64,000 nt of DNA, taken from Mesobacillus sp. S13. Its GTDB lineage: Bacteria > Bacillota > Bacilli > Bacillales > Cytobacillaceae. Position 1 is the stretch's first letter, and each line of letters starts with the position of its first letter. The position numbers were made by a program, and so were the translations under genes. The notes below the pieces were generated by a model that was not told where the DNA came from, ran no database searches, and saw nothing but the letters and a program-made list of their open reading frames with translations. The stretch covers positions 1,693,001-1,757,000 of the forward strand of contig NZ_CP084622.1 of assembly GCF_020422885.1 (NCBI RefSeq), given 5' to 3'. Of this stretch, positions 51,881 to 61,522 are shown piece by piece.

Positions 51881-53551
51881 GTGTCTATTAATGTTCTAGA
51901 CGGAAAACGTTTTGCGGAGATGGTGATTCAGGGTGCCAACCATTTGGCGGCGAATGCCAAGTATGTCGACGCACTGAACGTCTTCCCTGTTCCTGATGGT
52001 GATACGGGAACGAATATGAATTTATCCATGACTTCCGGTGCTAAGGAAGTAAAGAACAATGTACAGGAACATATCGGAAAGGTTGGTTCTGCGCTTGCCA
52101 AAGGCTTGCTTATGGGAGCGAGAGGTAACTCTGGGGTTATCCTTTCCCAACTATTCCGTGGTTTTGCAAAAGCGATCGAAAACAAGCCGACTGTGAACTC
52201 TGTAGAGTTTGCCGCTGCGTTGAATGCAGGTGTCGAAACAGCTTATAAGGCTGTCATGAAACCTGTGGAAGGCACGATTTTAACGGTAGCCAAGGATGCT
52301 GCAAGGCATGCTGTGGCTGTTGCCAATAACCATGAAAACCTTATTGGCTTGATGGAAGAAGTGCTTAAAGAAGCGAAGGCATCATTAAACCGCACACCAG
52401 ACTTACTGCCCGTCCTGAAGGAAGTAGGAGTTGTGGACAGTGGCGGCCAAGGTCTTGTATTCGTTTATGAAGGCTTCCTTGCAGAATTGAAGGGTGAAAA
52501 GCTTCCTGATTCCCCATCTGCAATGCCGAACATGAATGAGCTTGTCAGCGCTGAGCATCATAAGAGCGTCCAGAGCCACATGAATACAGAGGATATCGAA
52601 TTCGGCTATTGTACTGAATTCATGGTCAGGCTTGAAGGAAAAGAAGCATTCTCAGAGGAAAATTTCCGCCAGGACTTGAGTAAATACGGCGATTCTCTTC
52701 TTGTCATTTCTGATGAAGAGGTTGTAAAGGTACATATCCACTCAGAACAGCCTGGCGAGGTTCTGACTTATGGACAAAAATATGGAAACCTCATTAATAT
52801 GAAAATTGAAAACATGCGCCAGCAGCACACGGATATTGTCGGTGAACCATCTACTCCGCTTCGAACACAGGCAAATGAGCCGAAAAAGGAAAAGCGTGAG
52901 TACGGAATCGTCGCTGTCTCTATGGGTTCTGGAATTGCTGAGCTATTCCGCAGCATCGGTGCTAACGCCGTGATCGAAGGCGGACAGACAATGAATCCAA
53001 GCACAGAGGATATCATTAAAGCAATCAAAGAAGTGAACGCTCGCAAGGTCATCATCCTGCCGAACAATAAAAATATCATCATGGCGGCTGAGCAGGCTGC
53101 TGAGGTAGCGGAGGAAGAAGTAGTCGTCATTCCTTCAAAAACTGTTCCTCAGGGAATGACGGCATTGCTTTCATTTAACCCATCAGCAGAACCTGGTGAA
53201 AATAAAGAAGCCATGACTGAAGCTATGCAGCATGTGAAAACAGGCCAACTGACATATGCAGTCCGCGACACAAGTATTGACGGACTTGAAATTTCAACAG
53301 GAGATTTCATGGGCATTTCCGATGGCAAGATTGTCCTGAAGGATCAGGATAAAGTCAAGGCAGCGAAGGATCTATTGGAACAGATGCTTGACGAAGATTC
53401 AGAAATCCTGACAATCCTGAAGGGTGAAGACGCTTCTGATGAGGATGTCGAATCCATTGTTGAGTTTGTTGAAAGCAATTATGGCGATGTAGAAGTTGAA
53501 GTGCATAATGGAGAACAGCCATTATACGCTTTCATCTTTGCGATCGAATAA
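51881..53551 (+). CDS. fakA: fatty-acid kinase subunit FakA (YloV, DAK2 domain)
   Basis: FakA phosphorylates exogenous fatty acids held by FakB (DegV proteins), giving acyl phosphates that PlsX/PlsY use for phosphatidic acid. The 556-residue protein has an N-terminal DhaL-type ATP-binding domain with PVPDGDTGTNMNLSM (metal Asp residues, about 38-52) and RGNSGVILSQLFRGFA. A middle domain and a C-terminal FakB-contact domain follow (VIILPNNKNIIMAAEQAAE; DTSIDGLEISTGDFMGI). The start is GTG at 51881 after GAGGAGG. plsX, its pathway partner, is 3.5 kb downstream. Confidence 0.95.
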   Translation: MSINVLDGKRFAEMVIQGANHLAANAKYVDALNVFPVPDGDTGTNMNLSMTSGAKEVKNNVQEHIGKVGSALAKGLLMGARGNSGVILSQLFRGFAKAIENKPTVNSVEFAAALNAGVETAYKAVMKPVEGTILTVAKDAARHAVAVANNHENLIGLMEEVLKEAKASLNRTPDLLPVLKEVGVVDSGGQGLVFVYEGFLAELKGEKLPDSPSAMPNMNELVSAEHHKSVQSHMNTEDIEFGYCTEFMVRLEGKEAFSEENFRQDLSKYGDSLLVISDEEVVKVHIHSEQPGEVLTYGQKYGNLINMKIENMRQQHTDIVGEPSTPLRTQANEPKKEKREYGIVAVSMGSGIAELFRSIGANAVIEGGQTMNPSTEDIIKAIKEVNARKVIILPNNKNIIMAAEQAAEVAEEEVVVIPSKTVPQGMTALLSFNPSAEPGENKEAMTEAMQHVKTGQLTYAVRDTSIDGLEISTGDFMGISDGKIVLKDQDKVKAAKDLLEQMLDEDSEILTILKGEDASDEDVESIVEFVESNYGDVEVEVHNGEQPLYAFIFAIE

Positions 53552-53609
53552 AAAAACAAAGCATAAAATTCTCCGGCTGGACAAATAAAATTGTAATATG
53601 GTACTAAGA

Positions 53610-53645
53610 AATAGAAGGGGACTCCCCTTCTATTTCGTTTTGTTT
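53610..53645 (+). terminator. intrinsic terminator after fakA
   Basis: AATAGAAGGGG and CCCCTTCTATT form a perfect 11-bp stem around a 3-base loop, followed by TCGTTTTGTTT. Confidence 0.92.
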
Positions 53646-53709
53646 ATAAAGGGTATTAGTATATGGGTCAGCTACTTTATGTGAGAAAATCCACTTAATC
53701 ATAGCTACA

Positions 53710-54085
53710 TTGCCCGAAAACAGTTTGCACAAGCAAAAACGGTAAAAGCAGAGGTTTTGCATTACCCGAAAACAGTTTACACAGGCAAAAACGGTAAAAG
53801 CAGAGGTTCTGCATTGTCCGAAAATGTCTTGCACAAGCAAAAACGGTAAAAGAAGAGGTTTTGCATTGCCCGAAAACAGCCTGCACAGGCAAAAACGGTA
53901 AAAGAAGAGGTTTTGCATTGCCCGAAAACAGCCTGCACAGGCAAAATCAGTAAAAGCAGTCTTGCATTGCCCGAAAACAGTTTGCACAAGCAAAAACGGT
54001 AAAAGCAGAGGTTCTGCATTGCCCGAAAACAGCCTGCACAGACAAAAACGGTAAAAGCAGAGGTTTTGCATTGCCCGAAAAAGAG
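53710..54085 (+). repeat. 52-bp tandem repeat array upstream of recG
   Basis: Unit starts (TTGCCCGAAAACAG...) fall at 53710, 53762, 53814, 53866, 53918, 53967, 54019 and 54071. This gives seven units of 52 bases (one of 49) and the start of an eighth. The unit contains TTGCACAAGCAAAAACGGTAAAAG and ends AGGTTTTGCA. Units differ by a few substitutions (TTTGCACA or CCTGCACA; AGCAGAGG or AGAAGAGG). There are no spacers. The array fills the space where B. subtilis has sdaAB/sdaAA. All three minus frames are open through it, but the period is not a multiple of three. Confidence 0.92.
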
Positions 54086-54201
54086 CTAGGCAGTCAAAAA
54101 GGGATTTAGCAGAACTTCAGAAACAGCGTGAGGAGGGGGAGCGGCAACACCGGTTGGCCAGGAGCTGGAGGCCTCGATTATCGGTATACCGCTTGATAAT
54201 C

Positions 54202-56250
54202 ATGAATGTACAATTAAGACAACCAGTAACAGCAGTTAAAGGAATCGGTAATGAAATGGCGGATACCTTGGCAGACATGCGCATCAGGACTGTCGGTGAC
54301 TTGCTTGAATACTTCCCATACCGTTATGAGGATTATCGACTTAAGGATCTTGCGGAAGTTAAACATGACGAGAGGGTCACGGTAGAAGGAGTGGTTCACA
54401 GCGAACCTTCCGTTGTATATTATGGCCGCAAAAAGAACCGTTTGACAGTGAGGCTTTTAGTTGGCCGTTATTTGATCATTGCTACATTCTTTAACCAGCC
54501 CTATCTAAAGCAGAAAATAAATGTCGGGGAAACCATCTCAGTTACCGGGAAGTGGGATCAGCACAGACAGACGATCACCGCCACTCAAATGTCAGTAGGT
54601 GAGCATGCAAAGAGCCAGGATTTCGAACCTGTGTATGCTGTAAAAGGGAAAATGACCGTGAAAACGATCAGAAGGCTGATCAAGCAGGCATTCTCCCAAT
54701 TCGGACACGAAATCGAAGAAATCTTGCCGGCGGAGCTTCTTCAGAAGTATAAGCTGCTGAACCGAAGGGATGCTCTAAGGATCATGCATCTCCCGTCAGG
54801 TTCTGAAGAGATGAAGCAGGCAAGAAGAAGGTTTGTTTATGAGGAGTTTCTTTTATTCCAGCTTAAAATGCAGTCCTTGAGAAAACTCGAACGGGAACAG
54901 AGCCCAGGAATTGCGATTTCATATGAATTGGACAAGCTAAAAGCATTCATCTCAGGCCTGCCCTTTCCGCTAACAGGGGCGCAGAAACGGGTGGTGAATG
55001 AAATTCTTGGGGACATGAAGTCACCTTATCGCATGAATCGCCTCCTTCAGGGAGATGTAGGCTCGGGTAAAACAGTCGTTGCAGCGATTGCACTTTATGC
55101 CTCTAAGACTGCCGGTTATCAAGGGGCATTAATGGTTCCGACCGAAATTTTGGCCGAACAGCACTCGCAGTCATTGGCGCAAATGCTGGAACCTTTCGGG
55201 ATTTCAGTTGCCCTTCTGACAAGCTCTGTCAAAGGCAAGCGGCGAAGGGAAATGCTTGATCAGCTAAAGCTCGGTGAAATTGACGTTTTGATAGGGACAC
55301 ATGCTTTGATCCAGGATGAAGTGGATTTTCACAACCTGGGACTGGTGATTACGGATGAACAGCATCGTTTCGGTGTTGAGCAGAGACGAGTGCTGAGGGA
55401 AAAAGGGGAAAATCCTGATGTCCTGTTCATGACTGCGACTCCAATACCACGGACTCTTGCCATTACCGTTTTTGGTGAAATGGATGTCTCAGTGATCGAT
55501 GAAATGCCAGCAGGCCGAAAAACAATTGAAACGTATTGGGCGAAACACGAAATGCTTGAAAGAGTTCTTGCCTTCATGGAAAAAGAGCTGGCGAAAGGAA
55601 GACAGGCCTATGTGATTTGCCCTCTTATCGAAGAGTCTGATAAGTTGGACGTCCAGAACGCAATTGATGTGCACAGCACATTGAGCTTCTTTTTTAAGGA
55701 CCGTTACAAGGTCGGACTGATGCATGGACGCCTTCATTCTGATGAGAAAGAACAAGTCATGAAATCATTCAGTGAAAATGAGGTCCAGGTCCTTGTTTCG
55801 ACCACAGTAGTCGAGGTTGGGGTGAATGTACCGAATGCGACGGTCATGCTGATTTATGACGCCGAGCGATTTGGCCTGGCACAGCTTCACCAATTAAGAG
55901 GCAGGGTTGGACGTGGCAGTGACCAATCGTACTGTATTCTGCTTGCAGATCCTAAAAGTGAAGTCGGGAAAGAGCGTATGAAAATTATGTCTGAAACGAA
56001 TGATGGATTTGTCCTTAGTGAGAAGGATTTAGAACTTCGGGGGCCAGGAGACTTCTTTGGAAAAAAACAAAGCGGCCTGCCGGAATTCAAGGTGGCAGAT
56101 ATGGTCCATGATTACCGTGCGTTAGAAACAGCGAGGAACGATGCTGCTTTGCTTGTTCAATCAGAAGCTTTCTGGCACGGCGGAAAATATAGATTATTAC
56201 GGGTGTATCTGGAGGAAACAGGTGCTCTTGCCAATGAGAAACTGGATTGA
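54202..56250 (+). CDS. recG: ATP-dependent DNA helicase RecG
   Basis: RecG reverses stalled forks and branch-migrates Holliday junctions. The 682-residue protein has the wedge (OB) domain (RVTVEGVVHSEPSVVYYGRK). The helicase motifs are LQGDVGSGKTVVAAIA (Walker A, about residue 283), VITDEQHRFGVEQR (about 384) and TATPIPRT, and the C-terminal QLRGRVGRG. ATG at 54202 gives the family length but has a poor ribosome site (CTTGATAATC). A TTG at 54154, preceded by GAGGAGGGGG, would add 16 residues. The true start is uncertain. Confidence 0.95.
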   Translation: MNVQLRQPVTAVKGIGNEMADTLADMRIRTVGDLLEYFPYRYEDYRLKDLAEVKHDERVTVEGVVHSEPSVVYYGRKKNRLTVRLLVGRYLIIATFFNQPYLKQKINVGETISVTGKWDQHRQTITATQMSVGEHAKSQDFEPVYAVKGKMTVKTIRRLIKQAFSQFGHEIEEILPAELLQKYKLLNRRDALRIMHLPSGSEEMKQARRRFVYEEFLLFQLKMQSLRKLEREQSPGIAISYELDKLKAFISGLPFPLTGAQKRVVNEILGDMKSPYRMNRLLQGDVGSGKTVVAAIALYASKTAGYQGALMVPTEILAEQHSQSLAQMLEPFGISVALLTSSVKGKRRREMLDQLKLGEIDVLIGTHALIQDEVDFHNLGLVITDEQHRFGVEQRRVLREKGENPDVLFMTATPIPRTLAITVFGEMDVSVIDEMPAGRKTIETYWAKHEMLERVLAFMEKELAKGRQAYVICPLIEESDKLDVQNAIDVHSTLSFFFKDRYKVGLMHGRLHSDEKEQVMKSFSENEVQVLVSTTVVEVGVNVPNATVMLIYDAERFGLAQLHQLRGRVGRGSDQSYCILLADPKSEVGKERMKIMSETNDGFVLSEKDLELRGPGDFFGKKQSGLPEFKVADMVHDYRALETARNDAALLVQSEAFWHGGKYRLLRVYLEETGALANEKLD

Positions 56251-56295
56251 CCTTTAGTGAATCTATTGACTATTGAAAGATTCATAGAATGGACG

Positions 56296-56329
56296 AAAGC
56301 AGATTCAATTGTGAGTCTGCTTTTGTTTT
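56296..56329 (+). terminator. intrinsic terminator after recG
   Basis: AAAGCAGATTC and GAGTCTGCTTT form an 11-bp stem with one wobble around a 6-base loop, followed by TTTGTTTT overlap. Confidence 0.85.
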
Positions 56330-56398
56330 GCGGGGAATGGAACGCGCTAGCTACATAATGAAGCTCAATATGGTGGGCGCCGCTTTTCTATTTTCTTC

Positions 56399-56427
56399 TT
56401 GCAATCTTTTTTTATTATATATATACT
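56399..56427 (+). promoter_or_regulatory. sigma-A promoter of the fapR operon
   Basis: TTGCAA (56399-56404), a 17-base spacer, then TATACT (56422-56427). The FapR box starts three bases after the -10, so bound repressor would cover the start point. Confidence 0.78.
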
Positions 56428-56430
56428 ACT

Positions 56431-56449
56431 ATTAGTACCTAGTCTTAAT
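56431..56449 (+). promoter_or_regulatory. FapR operator
   Basis: ATTAGTACCTAGTCTTAAT is close to the known FapR box (ATTAGTACCTGGTCCTAAT-like inverted repeat) and overlaps the expected transcription start. FapR is released by malonyl-CoA, so the operon would be autorepressed until precursor accumulates. Confidence 0.88.
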
Positions 56450-56469
56450 AGCTCGGGCGGTGTTAAGTA

Positions 56470-57039
56470 ATGAAACGCAATAAAAGAGAACGTCAGTCCA
56501 TGTTGACTGTGACGATAAAAGAAAATCCATTCATTACGGATGAGGAATTGGCCGAAAAGTTTTCCGTAAGTATCCAGACAATTAGGCTGGATAGATTGGA
56601 ATTATCAATTCCTGAATTAAGGGAAAGAATTAAAAACGTGGCAGAAAAACGTTTTGAAGATGAAGTCCGGTCATTGCCGCTGGAAGAAGTAATTGGAGAA
56701 ATTATCGATATCGAACTTGACCAGAGTGCTATATCAATTCTCGATATAAAAAGAGAACATGTATTCAAACGGAATAAAATCGCCAGGGGGCATCATTTGT
56801 TTGCCCAGGCTAATTCACTGGCAGTTGCTGTCATAAATGATGAGCTTGCTTTAACAGCTAAAGCGAATATCCAATTCACAAGGTCGGTAAAAGAAGGTGA
56901 ACGGGTAATCGCCAAAGCAAGAGTTAAAAAAATCGATAGTGAAAACGGACGGACACTTGTAGAAGTGGTCAGTTTTGTGAACAGTGAAAGTGTTTTTAAA
57001 GGCGACTTTGAGATGTATCGTTCAAAAAATGATAAGTAA
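56470..57039 (+). CDS. fapR: FapR, malonyl-CoA-responsive lipid synthesis repressor
   Basis: FapR represses fatty-acid and phospholipid genes and is induced by malonyl-CoA or malonyl-ACP. The 189-residue protein has an N-terminal winged helix (residues about 8-55; [30 protein letters not shown]), a linker helix, and the C-terminal hot-dog effector domain ([18 protein letters not shown]...). The start is ATG at 56470. The operator and promoter directly upstream show autoregulation. It heads fapR-plsX-fabD-fabG. Confidence 0.97.
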   Translation: MKRNKRERQSMLTVTIKENPFITDEELAEKFSVSIQTIRLDRLELSIPELRERIKNVAEKRFEDEVRSLPLEEVIGEIIDIELDQSAISILDIKREHVFKRNKIARGHHLFAQANSLAVAVINDELALTAKANIQFTRSVKEGERVIAKARVKKIDSENGRTLVEVVSFVNSESVFKGDFEMYRSKNDK

Positions 57040-57052
57040 GGGATGAAAAGCG

Positions 57053-58030
57053 ATGAGGCTAGCAGTAGATGCGATGGGCGGAGACAATGCACCAAGAGAA
57101 ATCGTCCTCGGAGCAATGAAAGCAATCGAAAAATATGATGACATACATATCGTCCTTGTAGGCGACGAAAAAAAAATCAGGGAGCACCTTACAAAAGAAG
57201 AGAGAATTGAAATTCTTCATACTGAAGAAGTGATTCTTGGTACGGATGAGCCTGTCAGGGCAGTGCGCCGTAAGAAAACAGCTTCCATGGTCCTGGCAGC
57301 CCAGCAAGTTGCTGACGGCAAGGCGGATGCCTGTATTTCCGCTGGCAACACAGGAGCTTTGATGGCAGCCGGATTATTCGTGGTTGGAAGAATTGAAGGG
57401 ATTGAAAGACCTGCGCTTGCGCCGACTCTACCTACAATTGGCGGGGAAGGCTTCCTGCTTCTGGATGTCGGAGCCAATGCTGATGCGAAGCCTGAACACC
57501 TTGTCCAATATGCAATCATGGGCTCGATCTACAGCGAGAAGGCAAGAGGAATCGCGAATCCGCGTGTGGGCTTGCTGAATATCGGAACAGAGGAAAAAAA
57601 GGGCAACGAGCTTGTCAGGAACACTTTTGAATTATTGAAGGACGCAGATATTAACTTCATCGGTAATGTTGAATCCAGGGACCTTCTCGAGGGAGCAGCA
57701 GATGTTGTTGTCGCAGACGGTTTTACAGGTAATATGGTCCTGAAAACCATTGAAGGAACTGCGATGTCAGTGTTTAAAATGCTTAAATCTGCTTTGACTT
57801 CAAGCTTTAAAAGTAAGATGGCTGCAGCTGTTCTGAAGCCGGATCTGACAGTGCTGAAGAATAAGATGGATTACACGGAATATGGCGGTGCTGGACTTTT
57901 TGGCCTTAAGGCTCCGGTAATCAAAGCTCATGGATCTTCTGATGCGAATGCAGTTTTTAATTCAATCCGTCAGGCGAGGGAAATGGTCGAGAAGGATGTA
58001 TCGGGAACGATCAAATCAGCCATTGAATAA
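57053..58030 (+). CDS. plsX: phosphate acyltransferase PlsX
   Basis: PlsX exchanges acyl groups between acyl-ACP and acyl phosphate, feeding PlsY. The 325-residue protein has [21 protein letters not shown] at its N-terminus, then [29 protein letters not shown] and [16 protein letters not shown]. The GTG-less start ATG at 57053 follows AAGGGATGAAAAGCG. It is 13 bases after fapR and 50 before fabD. Confidence 0.97.
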   Translation: MRLAVDAMGGDNAPREIVLGAMKAIEKYDDIHIVLVGDEKKIREHLTKEERIEILHTEEVILGTDEPVRAVRRKKTASMVLAAQQVADGKADACISAGNTGALMAAGLFVVGRIEGIERPALAPTLPTIGGEGFLLLDVGANADAKPEHLVQYAIMGSIYSEKARGIANPRVGLLNIGTEEKKGNELVRNTFELLKDADINFIGNVESRDLLEGAADVVVADGFTGNMVLKTIEGTAMSVFKMLKSALTSSFKSKMAAAVLKPDLTVLKNKMDYTEYGGAGLFGLKAPVIKAHGSSDANAVFNSIRQAREMVEKDVSGTIKSAIE

Positions 58031-58080
58031 AAAAAAGTATAGGCAACGTTATAAAAAAACGAGTTAAAGGGGAATCTTTC

Positions 58081-59028
58081 ATGGGGAAAATCGCGTTTTT
58101 GTTTCCTGGACAGGGATCGCAGACAGTAGGGATGGGACAGGCCCTTGCAAATGCAGAACAATCAGTCTCAGAAACTTTTAAAAAAGCGGACGAGGTCCTG
58201 GGGGAAAGCTTAAGCACCCTGATTTTTGAAGGGCCGCAAGAAAAACTTACGCTTACGACAAATGCTCAGCCTGCTCTTTTGACGACTAGTATTGCGATCT
58301 TGAATTATTTCAGCCAGTTTGGGATCAGGCCGGACTATACTGCCGGCCATAGTCTGGGTGAATATTCTGCATTGGTCGCTTCAGAAGCTATTTCGTTTGA
58401 AGATGCTGTGTTTGCAGTCCGGAAACGTGGTGAGCTCATGGAAGAAGCTGTCCCAAATGGAGAAGGAACAATGGCAGCTGTACTCGGTATCGATCGCCAT
58501 AAGCTCATCGATGTGACCGAAACTGTAACCGCTGGCGGAAACCCTGTTCAGTTGGCCAACTTGAATTGTCCTGGCCAAATCGTGATTTCTGGTTCAAAGC
58601 TTGGAGTGGAAGAAGCCTCTGTAAAAGCAAAGGAAGCTGGAGCCAAACGGGTCATACCTCTGGATGTCAGTGGTCCATTCCACTCATCACTGATGAAGCC
58701 GGCTGCTGAAAAATTTGAATCGATACTGGAAAACATAGAAATAAAAAATGGGGTTGTCCCGGTAATCGGAAATGTTACTGCCGAACCGATGACAGATGCT
58801 TCTGAATTCAAGAAAAGGCTGGTGGAACAGCTCTACTCTCCGGTACTATGGGAGGATTCAGTCGCTAAAATGCTGGAACTTGGTGTCGATACTTTTATAG
58901 AAATCGGACCAGGAAAGGTCTTGTCTGGGCTAGTTAAGAAAGTAGACCGCTCAGCAAAGACGTTCGCCATCAATGATGCAGAAACTTGTGCAGCCGTTGT
59001 TGCTGCCCTGAAGGAGGAGAAGGAATGA
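58081..59028 (+). CDS. fabD: malonyl-CoA:ACP transacylase FabD
   Basis: FabD loads malonyl groups onto ACP. The 315-residue enzyme has the active-site Ser91 in [14 protein letters not shown], the His in SGPFHSSLM (near residue 200), the N-terminal [14 protein letters not shown] and the Gln/Arg substrate contacts typical of the family. A ribosome site AAAGGGG precedes ATG at 58081. The stop overlaps fabG by four bases. Confidence 0.98.
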   Translation: MGKIAFLFPGQGSQTVGMGQALANAEQSVSETFKKADEVLGESLSTLIFEGPQEKLTLTTNAQPALLTTSIAILNYFSQFGIRPDYTAGHSLGEYSALVASEAISFEDAVFAVRKRGELMEEAVPNGEGTMAAVLGIDRHKLIDVTETVTAGGNPVQLANLNCPGQIVISGSKLGVEEASVKAKEAGAKRVIPLDVSGPFHSSLMKPAAEKFESILENIEIKNGVVPVIGNVTAEPMTDASEFKKRLVEQLYSPVLWEDSVAKMLELGVDTFIEIGPGKVLSGLVKKVDRSAKTFAINDAETCAAVVAALKEEKE

Positions 59029-59768
59029 GGCTGGAAGGTAAAGTGGCGCTTGTAACTGGGGCTTCACGTGGAATTGGAAGAGAAATTGCATTAGAACTTG
59101 CCAGGGAAGGCGCGTCCGTTGCTGTCAATTATGCAGGCAGTGAAGCAAAGGCCCTTGAAGTGGTTGATGAAATCAAGGCAATGGGACGAGATGCATTTGC
59201 CATCCAGGCAGATGTCTCCAATTCAGAATCAGTAACTGATATGGCCAAGGGAACGATCGAGCGGTTCGGCAAGATTGATATTCTTGTTAACAATGCAGGT
59301 ATAACTAAAGACAACCTGTTGATGAGGATGAAAGAGTCTGAATGGGATGATGTCATCAACATTAACTTAAAAGGTGTCTTTCTGTGTACGAAAGCAGTCA
59401 CAAGACAAATGATGAAACAGAGAAGCGGAAGGATAATCAATATCTCCTCCATTGTCGGTGTAAGCGGAAATCCTGGGCAGGCTAACTATGTTGCTGCAAA
59501 ATCAGGTGTGATCGGGCTTACAAAAACATCTGCGAAGGAACTATCCTCAAGGGGCATCACCGTGAACGCAGTGGCTCCAGGCTTCATCACGACAGACATG
59601 ACGGATAAGCTAAATGAGGAAGTTAAAACGGAAATGCTGAAGCAGATTCCCCTAGCGCGTTTCGGCGAGCCAAAAGACATCGCAAGAACAGTCGTCTTCC
59701 TGGCCTCCGAAGACAGCGCCTATATGACAGGCCAAACCCTCCACGTAGATGGCGGCATGGTGATGTAG
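59025..59768 (+). CDS. fabG: 3-oxoacyl-ACP reductase FabG
   Basis: FabG reduces 3-oxoacyl-ACP with NADPH. The 247-residue short-chain dehydrogenase has [15 protein letters not shown] (cofactor), NNAG, and the catalytic Ser-Tyr-Lys triad ([15 protein letters not shown]), ending [16 protein letters not shown] chose ATG at 59025 with AAGGAGGAGAAGG upstream; a longer frame from 58986 lies in fabD. A terminal-inverted-repeat element follows before acpP. Confidence 0.97.
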   Translation: MRLEGKVALVTGASRGIGREIALELAREGASVAVNYAGSEAKALEVVDEIKAMGRDAFAIQADVSNSESVTDMAKGTIERFGKIDILVNNAGITKDNLLMRMKESEWDDVININLKGVFLCTKAVTRQMMKQRSGRIINISSIVGVSGNPGQANYVAAKSGVIGLTKTSAKELSSRGITVNAVAPGFITTDMTDKLNEEVKTEMLKQIPLARFGEPKDIARTVVFLASEDSAYMTGQTLHVDGGMVM

Positions 59769-59833
59769 GATTTATTTAAAGCTACTAGGGAAGTGCTAAA
59801 CGATAAGGTCGCATATAATTTAATCCGAAAATT

Positions 59834-60140
59834 GGGCTCTGTTATAAGCAACACTTAGATTAAACAACCTGTTGATTGTAGTGGAAGGCGCGTAGACTCC
59901 TCCGAAAATGCTACCGCATTTCCATCGTGCGTGGGCAGATTCGAGGAAGCTCAATCAATGTCCTGCGGGATAAGCAAGTAATGGGGAGACCCCACAGGCG
60001 CATAAAGCGCCGAGGAGGCTCCCCGACTGCAAGGAAGAATTGGTTTATGAAAAATCCGGCCTTTGGAATTTTTCATTATTCTTCCCCGCGGAAAGCGAAG
60101 CGCCTGGAACGAAAATCAACAGACTAGTTTAACAGAGCCC
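59834..60140 (+). mobile_element. MITE-like element with terminal inverted repeats (family B)
   Basis: The ends are a perfect 11-bp inverted repeat, GGGCTCTGTTA (59834-59844) and TAACAGAGCCC (60130-60140). Inside it lies a second imperfect inverted repeat, CTGTTGATT...GGAAGGCGC (from 59869) against GCGCCTGG...AATCAACAG (to 60122). The centre has GACCCCACAGGCGC and GCGCCGAGGAGGCTCCCC hairpin arms. I recall very similar sequences dispersed in Bacillaceae genomes. It encodes no transposase; a 66-codon frame inside (59927) is not a gene. It separates fabG from acpP. Confidence 0.75.
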
Positions 60141-60217
60141 TAATATTAAAAAGTTATTACAGCCATTTATTATTTAAATAAAATCAACTATAATGGCTTG
60201 AGGGGAGGTGAACAAGC

Positions 60218-60451
60218 ATGGCAGACGTTTTAGAACGCGTAACAAAAATTATTGTTGACCGTTTGGGAGTAGATGAATCTCAAGTAACTTTAGAAGCATC
60301 TTTTAAAGATGATCTTGGTGCTGATTCCCTTGATGTTGTTGAATTGGTAATGGAATTAGAAGACGAGTTCGACATGGAAATTTCTGATGATGATGCTGAA
60401 AAAATCGGTACAGTTGGTGACGCTGTTAACTACATAAATAGCCAAAAGTAA
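60218..60451 (+). CDS. acpP: acyl carrier protein
   Basis: ACP carries growing acyl chains on a phosphopantetheine arm. The 77-residue acidic four-helix protein has the modified Ser at residue 37 in [17 protein letters not shown] strong GGGGAGGTGAAC precedes the ATG. A TATAAT at 60189-60194 lies just upstream, but without a good -35. Whether acpP is read from the FapR operon through the repeat element or from its own promoter is not settled by the sequence. Confidence 0.98.
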   Translation: MADVLERVTKIIVDRLGVDESQVTLEASFKDDLGADSLDVVELVMELEDEFDMEISDDDAEKIGTVGDAVNYINSQK

Positions 60452-60468
60452 TTGTTCGATTTACTGAG

Positions 60469-60498
60469 AAGCTCCGTTTTTATAAACGGGGCTTTCTT
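60469..60498 (+). terminator. intrinsic terminator after acpP
   Basis: AAGCTCCGTTT and AAACGGGGCTT form an 11-bp stem (one wobble) with a 3-4-base loop, followed by TCTTCT. Confidence 0.8.
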
Positions 60499-60715
60499 CT
60501 GTAAAAAAGTCCTAAAATCTTGTCAGTTAATGTTATTTGAGTTGTAACTAAGTAAACGAAAAAGTAATCTGCTGGAATAGACCAAGTTTTTTTGCTTTAT
60601 TGGCGTTATTTTTTGTAAACTGTTAGTAGTCTGTTTTGTTTTGCAATGACACAATCAACGAAATCTGCAATTCATTTAATAACAGCTTTAAATTATGAGC
60701 AAGGTGGAATAAATT

Positions 60716-61483
60716 ATGCGCAACAATGGAAGAGAAAGAGAAAAAAAGAATACTCGCGCAAAGGAGCAGAAGTTCAAAGAATTCCAGGACAAAATTGGTA
60801 TTCATTTTGATAGTGAGAAGCTTTTAAAACAGGCATTTACACATTCATCCTATGTGAATGAGCATCGGAGAAAGCCCCATGAAGATAATGAGAGGCTGGA
60901 GTTTCTTGGTGACGCTGTTTTGGAACTGACTGTATCCCGTTTCTTATATAAGAAGTACCCGATGATGAGTGAAGGAGAACTTACTAAGCTGCGCGCAGCT
61001 GTAGTCTGTGAACCATCACTTGTAGCTTTTGCTAATGAACTTTCCTTTGGTGAACTTGTTTTGCTTGGAAAGGGAGAAGAAATGACTGGTGGAAGAACAA
61101 GGCCAGCTCTGTTGGCAGATGTATTTGAGGCGTTCATCGGTGCCTTATACCTGGATAAAGGAATTGAAACAGTCACTACATTCCTAGAAGAAATCGTGTT
61201 TCCGAAAATCAATGCCGGTGCTTTTTCTCATGTGATGGATTTTAAGAGCCAGCTTCAGGAACTTGTACAGCGGGACGGTGCGGGCTCGCTTGAATATCGG
61301 ATCATGAAGGAAATTGGTCCAGCGCACAGCCGGGAATTCGAATCCAGAGTTTTCTTGAATGGGCAAGAATTAGGGACAGGCACTGGACGCTCGAAAAAGG
61401 AAGCCGAGCAACATGCTGCCCAGATGGCCCTTGAAAAATTGAAATCCCATATGGAAGCAAATATGGAAATGGGCGATAAATAG
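60716..61483 (+). CDS. rnc: ribonuclease III
   Basis: RNase III cuts double-stranded RNA and processes rRNA precursors. The 255-residue protein has the signature [20 protein letters not shown] (about residues 58-77), the second metal Asp/Glu in [17 protein letters not shown], and a C-terminal dsRNA-binding domain ([35 protein letters not shown]). A Lys/Arg-rich N-terminus precedes. AAGGTGG precedes the ATG. The rnc-smc order is conserved, but here a 500-base repeat region separates them. Confidence 0.97.
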   Translation: MRNNGREREKKNTRAKEQKFKEFQDKIGIHFDSEKLLKQAFTHSSYVNEHRRKPHEDNERLEFLGDAVLELTVSRFLYKKYPMMSEGELTKLRAAVVCEPSLVAFANELSFGELVLLGKGEEMTGGRTRPALLADVFEAFIGALYLDKGIETVTTFLEEIVFPKINAGAFSHVMDFKSQLQELVQRDGAGSLEYRIMKEIGPAHSREFESRVFLNGQELGTGTGRSKKEAEQHAAQMALEKLKSHMEANMEMGDK

Positions 61484-61522
61484 AACGATTTTTACAAAAG
61501 AAGATGCATCTAAAATTCAAAA

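Noticed and set aside
53604..54071. Minus-strand reading frames (up to 155 codons) of Cys/Phe-rich repeats
   Set aside because: They are translations of the 52-bp tandem array in different frames. The period is not a multiple of three, no ribosome site precedes them, and no family is recognisable.
53710..54085. Possible CRISPR array
   Set aside because: Units are contiguous with no unique spacers, and no cas genes are nearby.
59927..60127. 66-codon frame inside the family-B element
   Set aside because: It is composed of element sequence (Arg-rich from GC-rich hairpins), with no homology.
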